From contig NZ_LMNX01000001.1 in assembly GCF_001423425.1 (NCBI RefSeq), positions 578,970 to 642,969 of the forward strand: 64,000 bases of DNA, read 5' to 3'. A model generated the notes under the pieces. The model was not told the origin of the DNA. It ran no database searches and saw nothing but the letters and a program-made list of their open reading frames with translations. Made by a program: the position numbers and the translations under genes. The DNA comes from Rhizobium sp. Leaf306 (GTDB lineage: Bacteria > Pseudomonadota > Alphaproteobacteria > Rhizobiales > Rhizobiaceae). Below, one piece after another: positions 46,500 to 55,773 of this stretch. How positions within the stretch are numbered: the stretch's first letter is position 1; the number at the start of each line of letters is the position of its first letter.

Positions 46500-46985
46500 T
46501 CAGACCCGCACAGTGAGACGGTCGATCTCGGTATGGGAAAACACCTCTATTCCCGCGGAGATAAGCAGCGCCGCGGTGACGCCGTTGCCGGCGTGCTTTC
46601 TCCCGGAAAACGACCCGTCATAGATCAGGCCCGAGCCGCAGGACGGGCTGCCGTCGATCAGCAGCGCATGGGTGCAACCGTTTTGCCTGGCAAAATCCAG
46701 CGCCCGGCGGGCACCGGCCACAAACTCCGCCGTCACGTCGCCGCCGGTGATTTCGAGCACGCGGGCGCGACCGGCGAGCACGTCATCTCCCGTCATGCCA
46801 TTTTCGATTTCAGCTGGCGGACGCGGCACGCTCATGCCGCCGGCAAGCTCGGGACAAATCGTCACCAGACGCCCCTCCTCCCGCCACCGCTCGATCGCCG
46901 GATGGACGAGCGGCTTGCCCGTGCCATCATAACGGACGGCATGGCCGAGAAGGCAGGCGCTGATGAGGATCATCGGCTGCTTCAT
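46500..46985 (-). CDS. DUF523 family protein
   Basis: 161 residues. ILISACLLGHAVRYDG at the start, TICPELAGGMSVPRPPAEI and GSPSCGSGLIYDGSFSG are the DUF523 signatures; the conserved cysteines (SACLLG, ICPE and SCG) suggest a metal or thiol chemistry site. Function unproven. The start codon overlaps the stop of a 34-codon gene upstream (ATGA), and no separate ribosome site is visible, so its translation probably depends on that small gene. Both lie downstream of glyS on the same strand. Confidence 0.9.
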   Translation of the reverse strand: MKQPMILISACLLGHAVRYDGTGKPLVHPAIERWREEGRLVTICPELAGGMSVPRPPAEIENGMTGDDVLAGRARVLEITGGDVTAEFVAGARRALDFARQNGCTHALLIDGSPSCGSGLIYDGSFSGRKHAGNGVTAALLISAGIEVFSHTEIDRLTVRV

Positions 46986-47086
46986 GCGGATGGATCGAGA
47001 TGGCGGAGGGCGTCGGCCTTTTCGTGCAGCATGGGGACGAAGTCTGCGAAGGGTTCGCCAAAGGTGATCTGCACGGGCTTGTTCAT
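46982..47086 (-). CDS. 34-residue mini-gene coupled to the DUF523 gene
   Basis: An ATG at 47086 with AGGA 8 bases upstream opens 34 codons starting MNKPVQITFGEPFADFVPML and ending with a helical, charged HEKADALRHLDPSA. Its TGA overlaps the DUF523 ATG. Codon use is like neighbouring genes. It may be a true microprotein or a translated leader that feeds ribosomes to DUF523. It lies 60 bases after glyS. I know no family for it. Confidence 0.6.
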   Translation of the reverse strand: MNKPVQITFGEPFADFVPMLHEKADALRHLDPSA

Positions 47087-47146
47087 GGGCGTTGTCCTAT
47101 CGGCTCCACGCTATGAAGATAGCACGGAGCCGATGGAGAACAAAGG

Positions 47147-49303
47147 TTAGGACACGATGCGGGAGAAGTCCGCAACCGTGGCTGTCGCCTCCCGGATCGC
47201 CTTCAGGAGAGCGAGACGGTTGGCGCGGATTGCGGCATCCTCGTCATTGACGAGGACGTCGCCGAAGAACGTATCGACCGGAGCGCGCAGCTTCGACAGG
47301 GCTTCCATGGCCGAGCGGAAATCTTCCTTGGCAACTGCGTCCGAGGCTTCCTTCGAGGCTTCGGAAATCGCCGCCCAGAGCGCCTTTTCGGCATCGAGCG
47401 TCAGGAGTGCCTCGGAAACGCCATCGGCAACGACGGTGCCCTTCTTCTCTTCGGCGGCCAGCAACTGCGTGGCGCGCTTGGTGCCGGCGAGCAGGTTCTT
47501 TCCGTCCTCAGAGGTGATGAAGGCCGTCAGTGCTTCGGCACGACGGGCCACCAGCAGCAGATCGTCAGCGTCGGGCGTCAGCACCGCATCGATGATGTCA
47601 TGACGGGCGCCGAGATCGCGCAGATAGACTTTCAGGCGGTCGTGGAAGAAGGAGAGGAGGTCTGAATCCTTGGTGACCGCAAGAAGCGGCAACCGAACCT
47701 TCCGCTCCAACAAAATCCGCACGACACCCAGCGCTGCACGGCGCAGGGCATAGGGGTCCTTGGAGCCGGTTGGCTTTTCGTCGATGGCCCAGAAGCCGAC
47801 GAGTGTATCCAGCTTGTCGGCGAGTGCCAGCGTCAGGCCGACCTTGTCTTCCGGCAGGCGGTCGGAGGGGCCGTTTGGCTTCCAGTGGTCTTCGATGGCG
47901 GCGGCGACCGATGCATCCTCGCCCTGCAGCAGCGCATAGCGGCGGCCCATCAGGCCCTGGAGTTCCGGGAACTCGCCGACGGCTTCGGTGCGCAGATCCG
48001 CCTTGGCCAGCACGGCAGCACGATCGACCAGAACCGGATCGGCACCGGTGATCGGCGCCAGTTCCTTCGCCAGTGCGCGGATGCGGGTGACGCGTTCGCC
48101 CTGGCTGCCGAGCTTGGCGTGGAAGGTGACGTTGAGCGCATCGAGCTTGGCCATGCGCTGGTCGAGCGACTTCTTGAGATCGAGGCCGAATTTTTGGGCC
48201 GAGGCTTCCAACGTCGCGAGATCAGGCAGGTCGCCCTGGTCGCGGGTCCAGAAATGGCGGGCGTCGGAGAGGCGTGCGCGCACCACCTTGCCGTTGCCGT
48301 GAACGATTTCCTTGCCACCATCCTTCGCCTCGATATTCGAGATGAGAATGAAGTGGTTGGACAGGCTGCCATCGTCAGTGCCCTGGCGACGGGTGACGAA
48401 GCATTTCTGGTTGGTCTTGATGGTGAGGCGGATGATCTCGGCCGGGATTTCCAGATAGTCTTGCTCGAACGTGCCAAGCAGCACATGCGGCCATTCGACG
48501 AGGCCGGAGACTTCCTCCAGAAGGCCTTCGTCCTCGACGAGGTCGAGACCGTTGGCGAAGGCGATGTCGCGCGCGTCGTGCAGGATCATGTCCTTGCGGC
48601 GGTCCGCATCGAGCATGACCTTCGCCTTTTCGAGGTTCGACACATAATCGTCAAAGCGGCGCACGGTGATGGCGTCGGGCGCATGGAAGCGGTGGCCATA
48701 GGTGATGTTGCCGGCGGTGATGCCGTCGATCTGGAACGGAATGACCTTGGTTTCTTCATGCTCGGTGCCGAACATGCAGACGATCGACTGCAGCGGGCGA
48801 ACCCAGCGCAGGCTTTCAGGCCCCTTGCCCTCGATGCCGGCGAAGCTCAAACCCTTCGGCATGGAGGCAGCACCCCAGCGCATGGATTTCGGCCAGGGGA
48901 AGGAGCGGATGATGCCGGGCATGACCGCTTCGATGATCTCTTCCGCCGCACGGCCGGGCTTGGAGACGACGGCCAAGTAGAAATCGCCCTTTTTCGGATC
49001 GCTGGCGACCTGGGCTTGCGAGATATCGGCAAGGCCTGCCTTGCGCAGGAAGCCGGCGATCGCCTGTTCCGGCGCCTTGGTGGATGGGCCCTTGATCTCC
49101 TCGCGCTGATCGGCCGAGCGCGCGTTGAGACCGCGGATATCCAGGATGAGGCGCCGCGGCGTCCAGTATTCGCGAACGCCCTCATAGGTCAGGCCCGCAT
49201 CCACCAGCGCATCGGTAACGAGTTTCCTCAGATCGCCGGCAGCCTTGCGCTGCATGCGGGCCGGGATTTCCTCGGAGCGGAGTTCTAGGAGCAGATCGGG
49301 CAT
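47147..49303 (-). CDS. glyS: Glycine-tRNA ligase beta subunit
   Basis: 718 residues. Starts [18 protein letters not shown], the family N-terminus, with AGGAAG upstream. It contains the B3/B4-like tRNA-reading region, the HD-like domain ([48 protein letters not shown]) and the C-terminal anticodon-binding DALR-like domain. It charges glycyl-tRNA together with GlyQ, encoded 3.3 kb upstream in the same direction. The broken DUF559 gene ends one base before its start codon, so the glyS promoter or read-through must cross the repeat cluster. Confidence 0.97.
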   Translation of the reverse strand: MPDLLLELRSEEIPARMQRKAAGDLRKLVTDALVDAGLTYEGVREYWTPRRLILDIRGLNARSADQREEIKGPSTKAPEQAIAGFLRKAGLADISQAQVASDPKKGDFYLAVVSKPGRAAEEIIEAVMPGIIRSFPWPKSMRWGAASMPKGLSFAGIEGKGPESLRWVRPLQSIVCMFGTEHEETKVIPFQIDGITAGNITYGHRFHAPDAITVRRFDDYVSNLEKAKVMLDADRRKDMILHDARDIAFANGLDLVEDEGLLEEVSGLVEWPHVLLGTFEQDYLEIPAEIIRLTIKTNQKCFVTRRQGTDDGSLSNHFILISNIEAKDGGKEIVHGNGKVVRARLSDARHFWTRDQGDLPDLATLEASAQKFGLDLKKSLDQRMAKLDALNVTFHAKLGSQGERVTRIRALAKELAPITGADPVLVDRAAVLAKADLRTEAVGEFPELQGLMGRRYALLQGEDASVAAAIEDHWKPNGPSDRLPEDKVGLTLALADKLDTLVGFWAIDEKPTGSKDPYALRRAALGVVRILLERKVRLPLLAVTKDSDLLSFFHDRLKVYLRDLGARHDIIDAVLTPDADDLLLVARRAEALTAFITSEDGKNLLAGTKRATQLLAAEEKKGTVVADGVSEALLTLDAEKALWAAISEASKEASDAVAKEDFRSAMEALSKLRAPVDTFFGDVLVNDEDAAIRANRLALLKAIREATATVADFSRIVS

Positions 49304-49304
49304 A

Positions 49305-49763
49305 TCATTCTTCCTCACCCTCCCCTTGAGGGGGAGGGTCGGACCGCAGGTCCGGGGTGGGGTGACAATCGTGTGCTTCTGCTAGCAAAGTTAAGCGCTG
49401 CTGCACAATGGAAAATATGGTGTCGAGAACGGCTTCGAGTTCGTCAAGCACTTCAGCATTCCAGAATCGGACGACGTGGTAACCCGACGCCTTCAGGTAA
49501 GCGGTCCGTTCGGCGTCATATCGGCGCGCAGTCTCCTGCGCATGCTGGCTACCATCCAGTTAGATGATCAGGCCGATCTGGTGGCAGGCGAAATCGGCGA
49601 AGTACCGGCCGATCGGGACTTGCCTGCGAAAATGCGTGCCTTCAATCGGGATCTTCCAGAGATGGCGCCAAAGCCTGGCTTCGGCATCCGTCGCGTTGTT
49701 TCGCAAACGACGCGCGTTGGCGACTTTGAAGCGTTGAAGTTTTGCCGGTTTTTCCTCTGCCAT
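49305..49763 (-). pseudogene. DUF559 endonuclease-like gene broken by one in-frame stop
   Basis: From the ATG at 49763 (GAGGT upstream) the frame reads MAEEKPAKLQRFKVANARRL, then LRNNATDAEARLWRHL, FRRQVPIGRYFADFAC and IGLII, the start of a DUF559 (PD-(D/E)XK) nuclease. A TAA at 49562-49560 then stops it. Reading on in the same frame gives LDGSQHAQETARRYDAERTA, YLKASGYHVVRFWNAEVLDE and LEAVLDTI, the normal second half, ending at TGA 49307-49305. The usual motif is IIELDG, so TAA replaces the glutamate codon GAA by one base change. Either a young pseudogene or a sequencing error. The last 20 codons run through a palindromic repeat. Confidence 0.85.
49315..49365 (-). repeat. Palindromic intergenic repeat, copy 1 (inverted)
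   Basis: Bounded by TCACCC and GGGTGA. It contains CTCCCCTTGAGGGGGAG and an inner hairpin CGGACCGCAGGTCCG. Read on the minus strand it has the same order as copies 2 and 3: TCACCCC, inner hairpin, CTCCCCCTCAAGGGG, GGTGA. It forms the 3' end of the DUF559 pseudogene just upstream of glyS. Confidence 0.8.
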
Positions 49764-49856
49764 GCGCCACCTCGAGAGAGTGTTCGAAGCATGCAATTAC
49801 CCCCACCCGCCGCTTCGCGGCGACCTTCCCCCTCAAGGGGGGGGTGAAGAAAGTCA
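49751..49856. repeat. Direct repeat A: start region of DUF559 gene plus palindromic repeat copy 2
   Basis: About 106 bases, beginning CTGCCATGCG and ending GAAAGTCA, that recur at about 80 percent identity by eye at 49901-50005. It includes the DUF559 start codon and palindromic repeat copy 2 (49798-49847: ACCCCCACCCGCCGCTTCGC, then GGCGACC and the CCCTCAAGGG core). Confidence 0.75.
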
Positions 49857-49900
49857 TGAGCCGCGTCCCCCTTGAGGGGGATGTGGTTGTGGCAGGGTCG

Positions 49901-50005
49901 AGGTTTCTGCCATGCGTCACCCCACGAGAGTGCTCGAGGCAGGCGTCACCCCCACCCGCCGCTTTGCGGCGACCTCCCCCCTCAAGGGGGAGGTGAAGGA
50001 AGTCA
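49901..50005. repeat. Direct repeat B: duplicated DUF559 start region plus palindromic repeat copy 3
   Basis: Second copy of the 49751-49856 segment. On the minus strand it preserves the start ATG GCA GAA at 49913 but then runs into TGA after 19 codons (49854), so only a stub of the nuclease gene was duplicated or kept. Palindromic repeat copy 3 is at 49946-49996 and has a perfect CTCCCCCTCAAGGGGGAG core with TCACC/GGTGA ends. A half element (CCCCCTTGAGGGGG) lies between the two direct repeats near 49867-49880. Confidence 0.75.
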
Positions 50006-50014
50006 CCGGCGACT

Positions 50015-50036
50015 TCACCTCCTCACGCGGAGGTGA
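50015..50036. repeat. Short inverted repeat after the DUF2207 gene
   Basis: TCACCTCC (50015-50022) and GGAGGTGA (50029-50036) pair perfectly around TCACGC. The ends are those of the neighbouring palindromic repeats, so it may be a deleted copy. On the minus strand it follows the DUF2207 stop by 7 bases and could serve as its terminator stem. Confidence 0.6.
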
Positions 50037-50042
50037 AGGACA

Positions 50043-51956
50043 CTACCAGCCGCCTCCCCCGCCTCCACCGCCGCCGCCACCCGAGGAGCCGCCGGTGGAG
50101 AAGCCTGAGGATGAGGAGGATGTGGGTTGTGGCAGGGTCGAGGATATGGTCGAGGCCATGGAGGAGGAGAAGCCGCCGATGCGGTCTCCGAAACTGTTGA
50201 AGCCGCCGCCGTGATACCAGGCGGCGGTGTAGGCGGCGCCGAGACCGGCTGCCGCAAGCCAGGTGTCGAATGCCTGGCTCCACGGCTTCTCGACGCCGAG
50301 CGCTACTGCATAGGGCAAAAGCTTTTCGAAATGCTGCGGCGACATTTCCGGTGCGCCGGCCATGTTCATGCGGTCCTTCTCGGCGACGGTCAGATAGAGG
50401 CGCAGGCCTTCGATCCCGTCCATCAGCTTGGCGCCGATCGGTGTCGGCGCGCCCATCAGGAAGAAGAACATGACGTTGGCGAGCACGATGCCGCCGACCG
50501 ATACGAGCAGCGGCCAGTGATCGGTGCCGGTGAGTTCGGAAACGAGCGCCACCAGGACGGAGGAGACGATCGAGAGGGCGACGAGGCCGACAAAGCCGAG
50601 CACGACCACGGTCATGATGCGGCCAAACAGCGACGAGCCTCGCCGCAGCTTCTTGCCGAAGCCGACCGCGATGAAGCCGAAGAAGACGGCCACGAAGACC
50701 GGCACGATCAGCACGGCGATCATGTCCGGTTCCAGATTGCCGAACACAAGCAGGGCTATGAGAAAGACGACGCTGAGGCCGATGCCGCCGAGCACATAGC
50801 CCCAGTTGGCGTTGTAATATTTGCCGCGATGTTCGCGTTCGATCGCCTGCCGGAAATTCTTGCCGACGGTCTGCACAGTGGTGCCGTTGTTCTTGTCGAT
50901 GACGAAGCTTTCACCCTTGCCGCCGACTGCCGAGAGAATGACGGACTGCCCGGCGGGCAGATCGCGGCCGCTGCTCTTATCGGTGCGCCTGATGACGATC
51001 TGCCTCGAGAGATCATCGAGCACGACATAGCCCTTGACGGCAAGATCGATGGCGCTCGCGGCAAAGGCGGTCCAGCCGCCGCCGGAAAAGCCCTTGTTGT
51101 CGATATAGTTGACCAGCGCCGGAGACAGGCCATCGGGCGCATCCCAGCGCGGAACGACGATGCCGCGGGCCGGATCGCGGCCGACGCGTTTCCAGACGGC
51201 GAAGTAATAGGCCAGCACGATGACGAGACCGGCGCCGGCGATCAGCGTGCCCATATGATCGCGCAGCCACCAGCTGCGTTCCTGATCCTTTGAGGGTACG
51301 GCCACGACGCCCTTCGGAAAGCCGGCAACGATCGTCAGCCCTTCCTGCGGTCCGAGCGGTCGCGTCGTCGAGAAGACAGCACTGTCGCCGTTTGCCTGCA
51401 TGCGGGCATTGCGGGCGGTCGAGCCGAGCGGGCCGGTAAAGGCCGCCGTCTGCTGCACCTGCCCGCCATCCGGCAGCGTGACCCTGGCCGAGGCCTGGGC
51501 GATGCGGAAATCCCAGCCGTTGCCGGTGACGTTCCAGTAGAGTTCGTCGTGATCGTCAAAGTAGCGGATCTGCCGGTCTGTCCTGTAGGTGAGCACGAAT
51601 GTATGCTCGCCATCACGCAGGAAAACGTCCTGGTCTCCGGAATAGATGCGGATGCCGCCGGCGATGGTCTCGGTGCGGTAGGGTTCATTGCGGCCATCGC
51701 GGGTGACGGAGACGATATCGAAGCCGACCCGAACCGTGCGTCCCTCGGCATCGACCATGGTCAGCGGAAAGTCGCGGAAGATGCCGCGGCGGATGCGGTT
51801 GCCTTCCGACTTGGCGACAATCGTCTCGGTCACCGTCAGCTCGCCATCCGGCGCGACTGAGATTTCGGAATGGTAGCTGCGGATATACTCCTCGGCAGCG
51901 GCCGGAAGCCATGCCGCGCAGACAAGCACAACAGCGAGAACAAGGCGCCGAACCAT
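50043..51956 (-). CDS. DUF2207 membrane protein with glycine-rich tail
   Basis: 637 residues. Signal peptide (RRLVLAVVLVCAAWLPAAAEE), then the DUF2207 ectodomain (YIRSYHSEISVAPDGELTVTETI, RRGIFRDFPL, LTYRTDRQIRYFDDHDELYWNVTGNGW), a membrane helix near 235-255, a cytoplasmic part, and more helices around 395-415, 418-440, 452-480 and 488-508. The end is low complexity: serine-rich, then GGSS and an unbroken run of 11 glycines before a final tryptophan. Function unknown; the family is commonly found next to lemA, as here. It starts 14 bases after the lemA stop. Confidence 0.9.
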   Translation of the reverse strand: MVRRLVLAVVLVCAAWLPAAAEEYIRSYHSEISVAPDGELTVTETIVAKSEGNRIRRGIFRDFPLTMVDAEGRTVRVGFDIVSVTRDGRNEPYRTETIAGGIRIYSGDQDVFLRDGEHTFVLTYRTDRQIRYFDDHDELYWNVTGNGWDFRIAQASARVTLPDGGQVQQTAAFTGPLGSTARNARMQANGDSAVFSTTRPLGPQEGLTIVAGFPKGVVAVPSKDQERSWWLRDHMGTLIAGAGLVIVLAYYFAVWKRVGRDPARGIVVPRWDAPDGLSPALVNYIDNKGFSGGGWTAFAASAIDLAVKGYVVLDDLSRQIVIRRTDKSSGRDLPAGQSVILSAVGGKGESFVIDKNNGTTVQTVGKNFRQAIEREHRGKYYNANWGYVLGGIGLSVVFLIALLVFGNLEPDMIAVLIVPVFVAVFFGFIAVGFGKKLRRGSSLFGRIMTVVVLGFVGLVALSIVSSVLVALVSELTGTDHWPLLVSVGGIVLANVMFFFLMGAPTPIGAKLMDGIEGLRLYLTVAEKDRMNMAGAPEMSPQHFEKLLPYAVALGVEKPWSQAFDTWLAAAGLGAAYTAAWYHGGGFNSFGDRIGGFSSSMASTISSTLPQPTSSSSSGFSTGGSSGGGGGGGGGGGW

Positions 51957-51970
51957 CAGCCGGCTCCTCT

Positions 51971-52522
51971 TTAGAATTTCACGGTGGGAACGGCGCGATC
52001 GGCCTCGTTGGTGATCTCGAAATACTCGCGTTTGGAAAAGCCGAACTGTCCCGCCACCAAGTTGTTGGGGAAGGTTTCCACCTTGACGTTCAGTTCGCGC
52101 GCAGCACCGTTGTAATAGCGGCGCGACATCTGGATCTCGCTTTCGATGGTTTCGAGCGATGCCTGCAGTTCGGAGAAATTCTGGTTGGCCTTGAGATCCG
52201 GATAGGCTTCCGCCAGCGCAAACAGTTTTCCGAGCGCCTGAGAAAGCATGCCTTCGGCCTGGGCACGGCCCGCGACATCGCCGGCCGGCACCGCCTGCGC
52301 CTGGTTGCGCAACCGCACGACCTCTTCGAACGTGCCCTTTTCATGGGCCGCGTAGCCCTTGACGGTCTCGATAAGGTTGGGGATCAGATCGGCGCGACGC
52401 TTCAGCTGCACGTCGATGCCGGACCAGGCTTCCTCGGCCATCTGTCGCGCCTTGACGAGGCCGTTATAGATGACGACGAGATAGACAGCCACGAGGGCAA
52501 GAATGCCGAGCGCGATATACAT
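51971..52522 (-). CDS. lemA: LemA family protein
   Basis: 183 residues. One N-terminal membrane helix (MYIALGILALVAVYLVVIYN), then NGLVKARQMAEEAWSGIDVQLKRRADLIPNLIETVKGYAAHE, the LemA hallmark, a helical coiled domain, and the end NNLVAGQFGFSKREYFE. Role unclear; LemA proteins are thought to be membrane-anchored scaffolds and often pair with DUF2207 or TPM proteins. Start at 52522 with GGGGGAG upstream. Second gene of the leftward glyQ-lemA-DUF2207 series. Confidence 0.94.
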   Translation of the reverse strand: MYIALGILALVAVYLVVIYNGLVKARQMAEEAWSGIDVQLKRRADLIPNLIETVKGYAAHEKGTFEEVVRLRNQAQAVPAGDVAGRAQAEGMLSQALGKLFALAEAYPDLKANQNFSELQASLETIESEIQMSRRYYNGAARELNVKVETFPNNLVAGQFGFSKREYFEITNEADRAVPTVKF

Positions 52523-52616
52523 GACGAGAACTCCCCCGGATAACAATAGCCGGGCGGAGACTAAGTCGGGTTCAATGAATTGTCACTGGAAATCGGTGGG
52601 TTAGCCCGGAAACGCT

Positions 52617-53579
52617 CTAGGCAGCTTCCCGGCCGAGTTTGGCGCCGCCGGCATCCGTCAGCAGGAAGGCTTCGCCGCAGGCCTTGGCGAGCGTGCGCAC
52701 CCGCAGGATGTAGCTCTGGCGTTCGGTGACCGAAATCACGCCGCGCGCATCCAGCAAGTTGAACACGTGGGATGCCTTGATGCACTGGTCATAGGCCGGG
52801 AAGACGCATTTGTGCAGCATCTGGTTCGCCTGATCCCCCGGCGCGCCGAAAGCGAGCAGCGCCTGGCATTCCTTTTCGGCATCGATGAAGTGACGGTGCA
52901 GCATTTCGGTGTTGGCGAATTCGAAGTTGTGGCGGGAATATTCCTGCTCTGCCTGCAGGAAGACATCGCCGTAGGAGATCTTCTCTTCGCCTTCGCGGCC
53001 GTTGAAATTCAGGTCATAGACGTTGTCGACGCCCTGGACATACATGGCCAGCCGCTCGAGACCGTAGGTCAGTTCGCCGGCGACCGGCGAGCATTCGATG
53101 CCGCAGACCTGTTGGAAGTATGTGAACTGCGAGACTTCCATGCCGTCGCACCAGCATTCCCAGCCGAGACCCCAGGCGCCGAGCGTCGGGCTTTCCCAGT
53201 CGTCCTCGACAAAGCGCACATCGTGCAGAAGCGGATCAAGACCGATCGCGGCCAGCGAGCCGAGATAGAGTTCCTGCAGGTTGGACGGGTTCGGCTTCAG
53301 GATGACCTGATACTGGTAATAGTGCTGCAACCGGTTGGGATTTTCGCCGTAGCGACCATCGGACGGGCGACGCGAGGGCTGCACATAGGCAGCTTTCCAA
53401 GGCTTCGGACCAAGCGCGCGCAGCGTTGTGGCCGGATGGAACGTGCCGGCACCGACTTCCATGTCGTATGGCTGCAGGACCGCACATCCCTTGTCAGCCC
53501 AATAGGCATGCAAGGTCAGGATCAGCGCCTGGAACGAGCGCTTCGGGTTCATGTGATCTGGCAGGGTCGTGGCGGTCAT
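52617..53579 (-). CDS. glyQ: Glycine-tRNA ligase alpha subunit
   Basis: 320 residues. [45 protein letters not shown] is the family signature, with [22 protein letters not shown] and [18 protein letters not shown] of the class II catalytic core. Start is most likely the ATG at 53579 ([10 protein letters not shown]); an ATG at 53552 and an earlier GTG are possible. In many bacteria glyS follows directly; here lemA, DUF2207, repeats and a pseudogene intervene. Confidence 0.96.
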   Translation of the reverse strand: MTATTLPDHMNPKRSFQALILTLHAYWADKGCAVLQPYDMEVGAGTFHPATTLRALGPKPWKAAYVQPSRRPSDGRYGENPNRLQHYYQYQVILKPNPSNLQELYLGSLAAIGLDPLLHDVRFVEDDWESPTLGAWGLGWECWCDGMEVSQFTYFQQVCGIECSPVAGELTYGLERLAMYVQGVDNVYDLNFNGREGEEKISYGDVFLQAEQEYSRHNFEFANTEMLHRHFIDAEKECQALLAFGAPGDQANQMLHKCVFPAYDQCIKASHVFNLLDARGVISVTERQSYILRVRTLAKACGEAFLLTDAGGAKLGREAA

Positions 53580-53891
53580 GGGACTGGTCGCTATTTGCTT
53601 ATTTCCGGTGGCGTCAGGTGCCACGGGCGGGACTGGGGGTCAAGAGTTTTGCGGCATTCGCCCGGCTGCGGCCGCCGTTGCGAACCGCGACTCTGCCGGG
53701 CCAAACGTCACTTGATCAATCGCAATTCACGCAGGGGCAGGTCACCTATGGTTCAAAGCACCGTTCGGATAAATCTCTGATTTTGTTGCCAAGTATAGAA
53801 CCAGCCAGACCGGACCGGGCGTCGGAACGTTTCATTTTTCTTAAGTAAACTATGCTAAATTTCAACAAATCCGCACAATAGGACGATTGAA
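53580..53891. other. 312-base divergent intergenic region between glyQ and a chemoreceptor gene
   Basis: No gene seen. The half next to the chemoreceptor gene is AT-rich and contains likely -10 elements (TATAGA near 53792 and TATGCT near 53852), so the chemoreceptor promoter is probably there. The glyQ-proximal half is GC-rich with a small GGTGGC/GCCAC inverted repeat. Confidence 0.4.
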
Positions 53892-55712
53892 ATGGTAACA
53901 ATTCGTACCAAGATGATCTTTACGAGCCTTGCGATGTTCGTGCTTGCGGGCGGTGCTGCCGGAGCCGGGATTTGGGGTTCGACGACGCTGACGAACAATG
54001 TCGATACCGTCGCGCGCACCGCCGAGATCTTGCGCAATCACATGCAGGCCGACATGATGCACGACGCCCTGCGTGCCGATGTTCTTTCGGCACTGATGGC
54101 ACGCAGTGCCCAAGGCGAGATCTCCACCGCTGACGTCAGCTCGGATCTGAAAGAGCATGTCGAGTCGTTCCGCAAGGCAATCGACGACAACAAGGCTCTG
54201 GTGACCGATCCCGAGATACAGGCTGTTCTTAAAAACCTGGATACGCCTCTGCGCGGTTACATCGACAATGCCAGCGCCATTGTCGCGCAGGCAGCGAGCA
54301 ACCCGGATCAAGCACTGTTGTCGCTACCTGCATTCCAGCAGCAATTCTCGATCCTCGAAACCGCCATGGAAAAAGCAGGCGATAGCATCTCGTCGCTGTC
54401 CGACGGCGTCAAGCTCAACAGCGACCGGCTGGCGGTTCTGATCGACACGATCCTCAAGACTGTGCTGGCCGCAACGGCCGTATCTGCGCTTGTCCTGCTG
54501 TTCGTATCGCGAAAGACCATCATTCAGCCGATCCGCTTTCTTGCAGGCGACATGCAGAAGCTGGTCGGAGGCAACACGGCGCTGTCCATCACGGGGATCA
54601 ATCGCACCGACGAAATCGGCGAGATGGCGACGGCTGTCGAGGTGTTCCGGCAGGCAGCGATTACCAACAAGCGACTGGAAGCGGAGGCGATTGCCGCGCG
54701 GGAGCGCAACGAAGCCGATCGCATCCGGGTGACCAGGGAAGCAGAAGCGGCAGCCCGCGTGATGCTGCACGAGGCAACCTCCAGCCTGGCGGGCGGGCTG
54801 CGAAAGCTCGCGGCAGGCGATCTCAGCTTTCATCTCTCGGACGCTTTCGCACCTGATTTTGAAGCGCTGCGGCACGACCTGAACACAGCCGTACACCAAC
54901 TTGACCAGACGCTGACCACCGTCGCACAGGCGGCAGGCTCGATCGACACCGGCACCCGCGAAATCAGCATCAGTTCGGACGACCTGTCGAAACGCACGGA
55001 ACAGCAGGCCGCCTCGCTCGAAGAAACTGCTGCGGCGCTCGACCAGATCACCATCAATGTCGCCAACGCCTCCAAGCGCGCCGACGAAGCCCGCGCGATC
55101 GCGATCCAGGCCAATGCCAGCGCCACCCAGTCCGGCATCGTCGTTGCCAGTGCGGTCGATGCGATGCAGCGGATTGAGGAGTCCTCGGGACAGATCTCCA
55201 GCATCATCGGCGTCATCGACGAGATCGCCTTTCAGACCAACCTTTTGGCGCTCAATGCGGGCGTCGAGGCCGCACGGGCCGGTGAGGCCGGCAAGGGCTT
55301 TGCGGTGGTCGCACAGGAAGTCCGCGAGCTGGCGCAGCGCTCTGCTCGGGCCGCCAAGGAGATCAAGGAACTGATCCGGAATTCGACGACAGAGGTCGAG
55401 AGCGGTGTGAAACTGGTGCGGGAAACCGGCGGCTCCCTGAAGGTGATCGGCGACTACATCATCACCATCAACCAGCATATGGACGCGATCGCAACGTCGT
55501 CGCGCGAGCAGTCGGTCGGTCTTGCCGAGGTCAATACAGCCGTCAACCAGATGGACCAGGTGACGCAGCGCAATGCAGCGATGGTGGAGGAAACCAGTGC
55601 CGCCAGCGCCTCATTGGCCACCGAAAGCCACCGCCTGCACGAGCTGATCTCACAGTTCACACTCGGCCGGCCCGCTGCCACAAAGCATGACAAGACACGC
55701 CGGGTTGCCTGA
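53892..55712 (+). CDS. Methyl-accepting chemotaxis protein with helical periplasmic sensor
   Basis: 606 residues. Membrane helix 1 at about 9-28, a helical periplasmic part (about 30-185) of the four-helix-bundle kind, helix 2 at about 190-208, HAMP ([19 protein letters not shown]), a second HAMP-like stretch ([33 protein letters not shown]) and the signalling domain with [19 protein letters not shown]. The ligand is unknown. The ATG at 53892 has AGGACG upstream. It ends KTRRVA without a pentapeptide, and a clear terminator follows. Confidence 0.94.
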   Translation: MVTIRTKMIFTSLAMFVLAGGAAGAGIWGSTTLTNNVDTVARTAEILRNHMQADMMHDALRADVLSALMARSAQGEISTADVSSDLKEHVESFRKAIDDNKALVTDPEIQAVLKNLDTPLRGYIDNASAIVAQAASNPDQALLSLPAFQQQFSILETAMEKAGDSISSLSDGVKLNSDRLAVLIDTILKTVLAATAVSALVLLFVSRKTIIQPIRFLAGDMQKLVGGNTALSITGINRTDEIGEMATAVEVFRQAAITNKRLEAEAIAARERNEADRIRVTREAEAAARVMLHEATSSLAGGLRKLAAGDLSFHLSDAFAPDFEALRHDLNTAVHQLDQTLTTVAQAAGSIDTGTREISISSDDLSKRTEQQAASLEETAAALDQITINVANASKRADEARAIAIQANASATQSGIVVASAVDAMQRIEESSGQISSIIGVIDEIAFQTNLLALNAGVEAARAGEAGKGFAVVAQEVRELAQRSARAAKEIKELIRNSTTEVESGVKLVRETGGSLKVIGDYIITINQHMDAIATSSREQSVGLAEVNTAVNQMDQVTQRNAAMVEETSAASASLATESHRLHELISQFTLGRPAATKHDKTRRVA

Positions 55713-55738
55713 TCATCGGAGCCAGGAACTACCAACGC

Positions 55739-55773
55739 AAAAGCAGCGCCCGGGAACGGACGCTGCTTTTTTT
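55739..55773 (+). terminator. Rho-independent terminator after the chemoreceptor gene
   Basis: AAAAGCAGCG (55739-55748) pairs perfectly with CGCTGCTTTT (55761-55770), 12-base loop, and the T-run continues to 55773 (seven T in total). Confidence 0.85.

Noticed and set aside
47885-49288. A 467-codon open frame opposite glyS
   Set aside because: Shadow of glyS with no recognisable domain.
49315-50036. Considered as a CRISPR array because of the repeated segments
   Set aside because: Repeats differ in length and orientation, spacers are not uniform and no cas gene is present; the elements are palindromic intergenic repeats.
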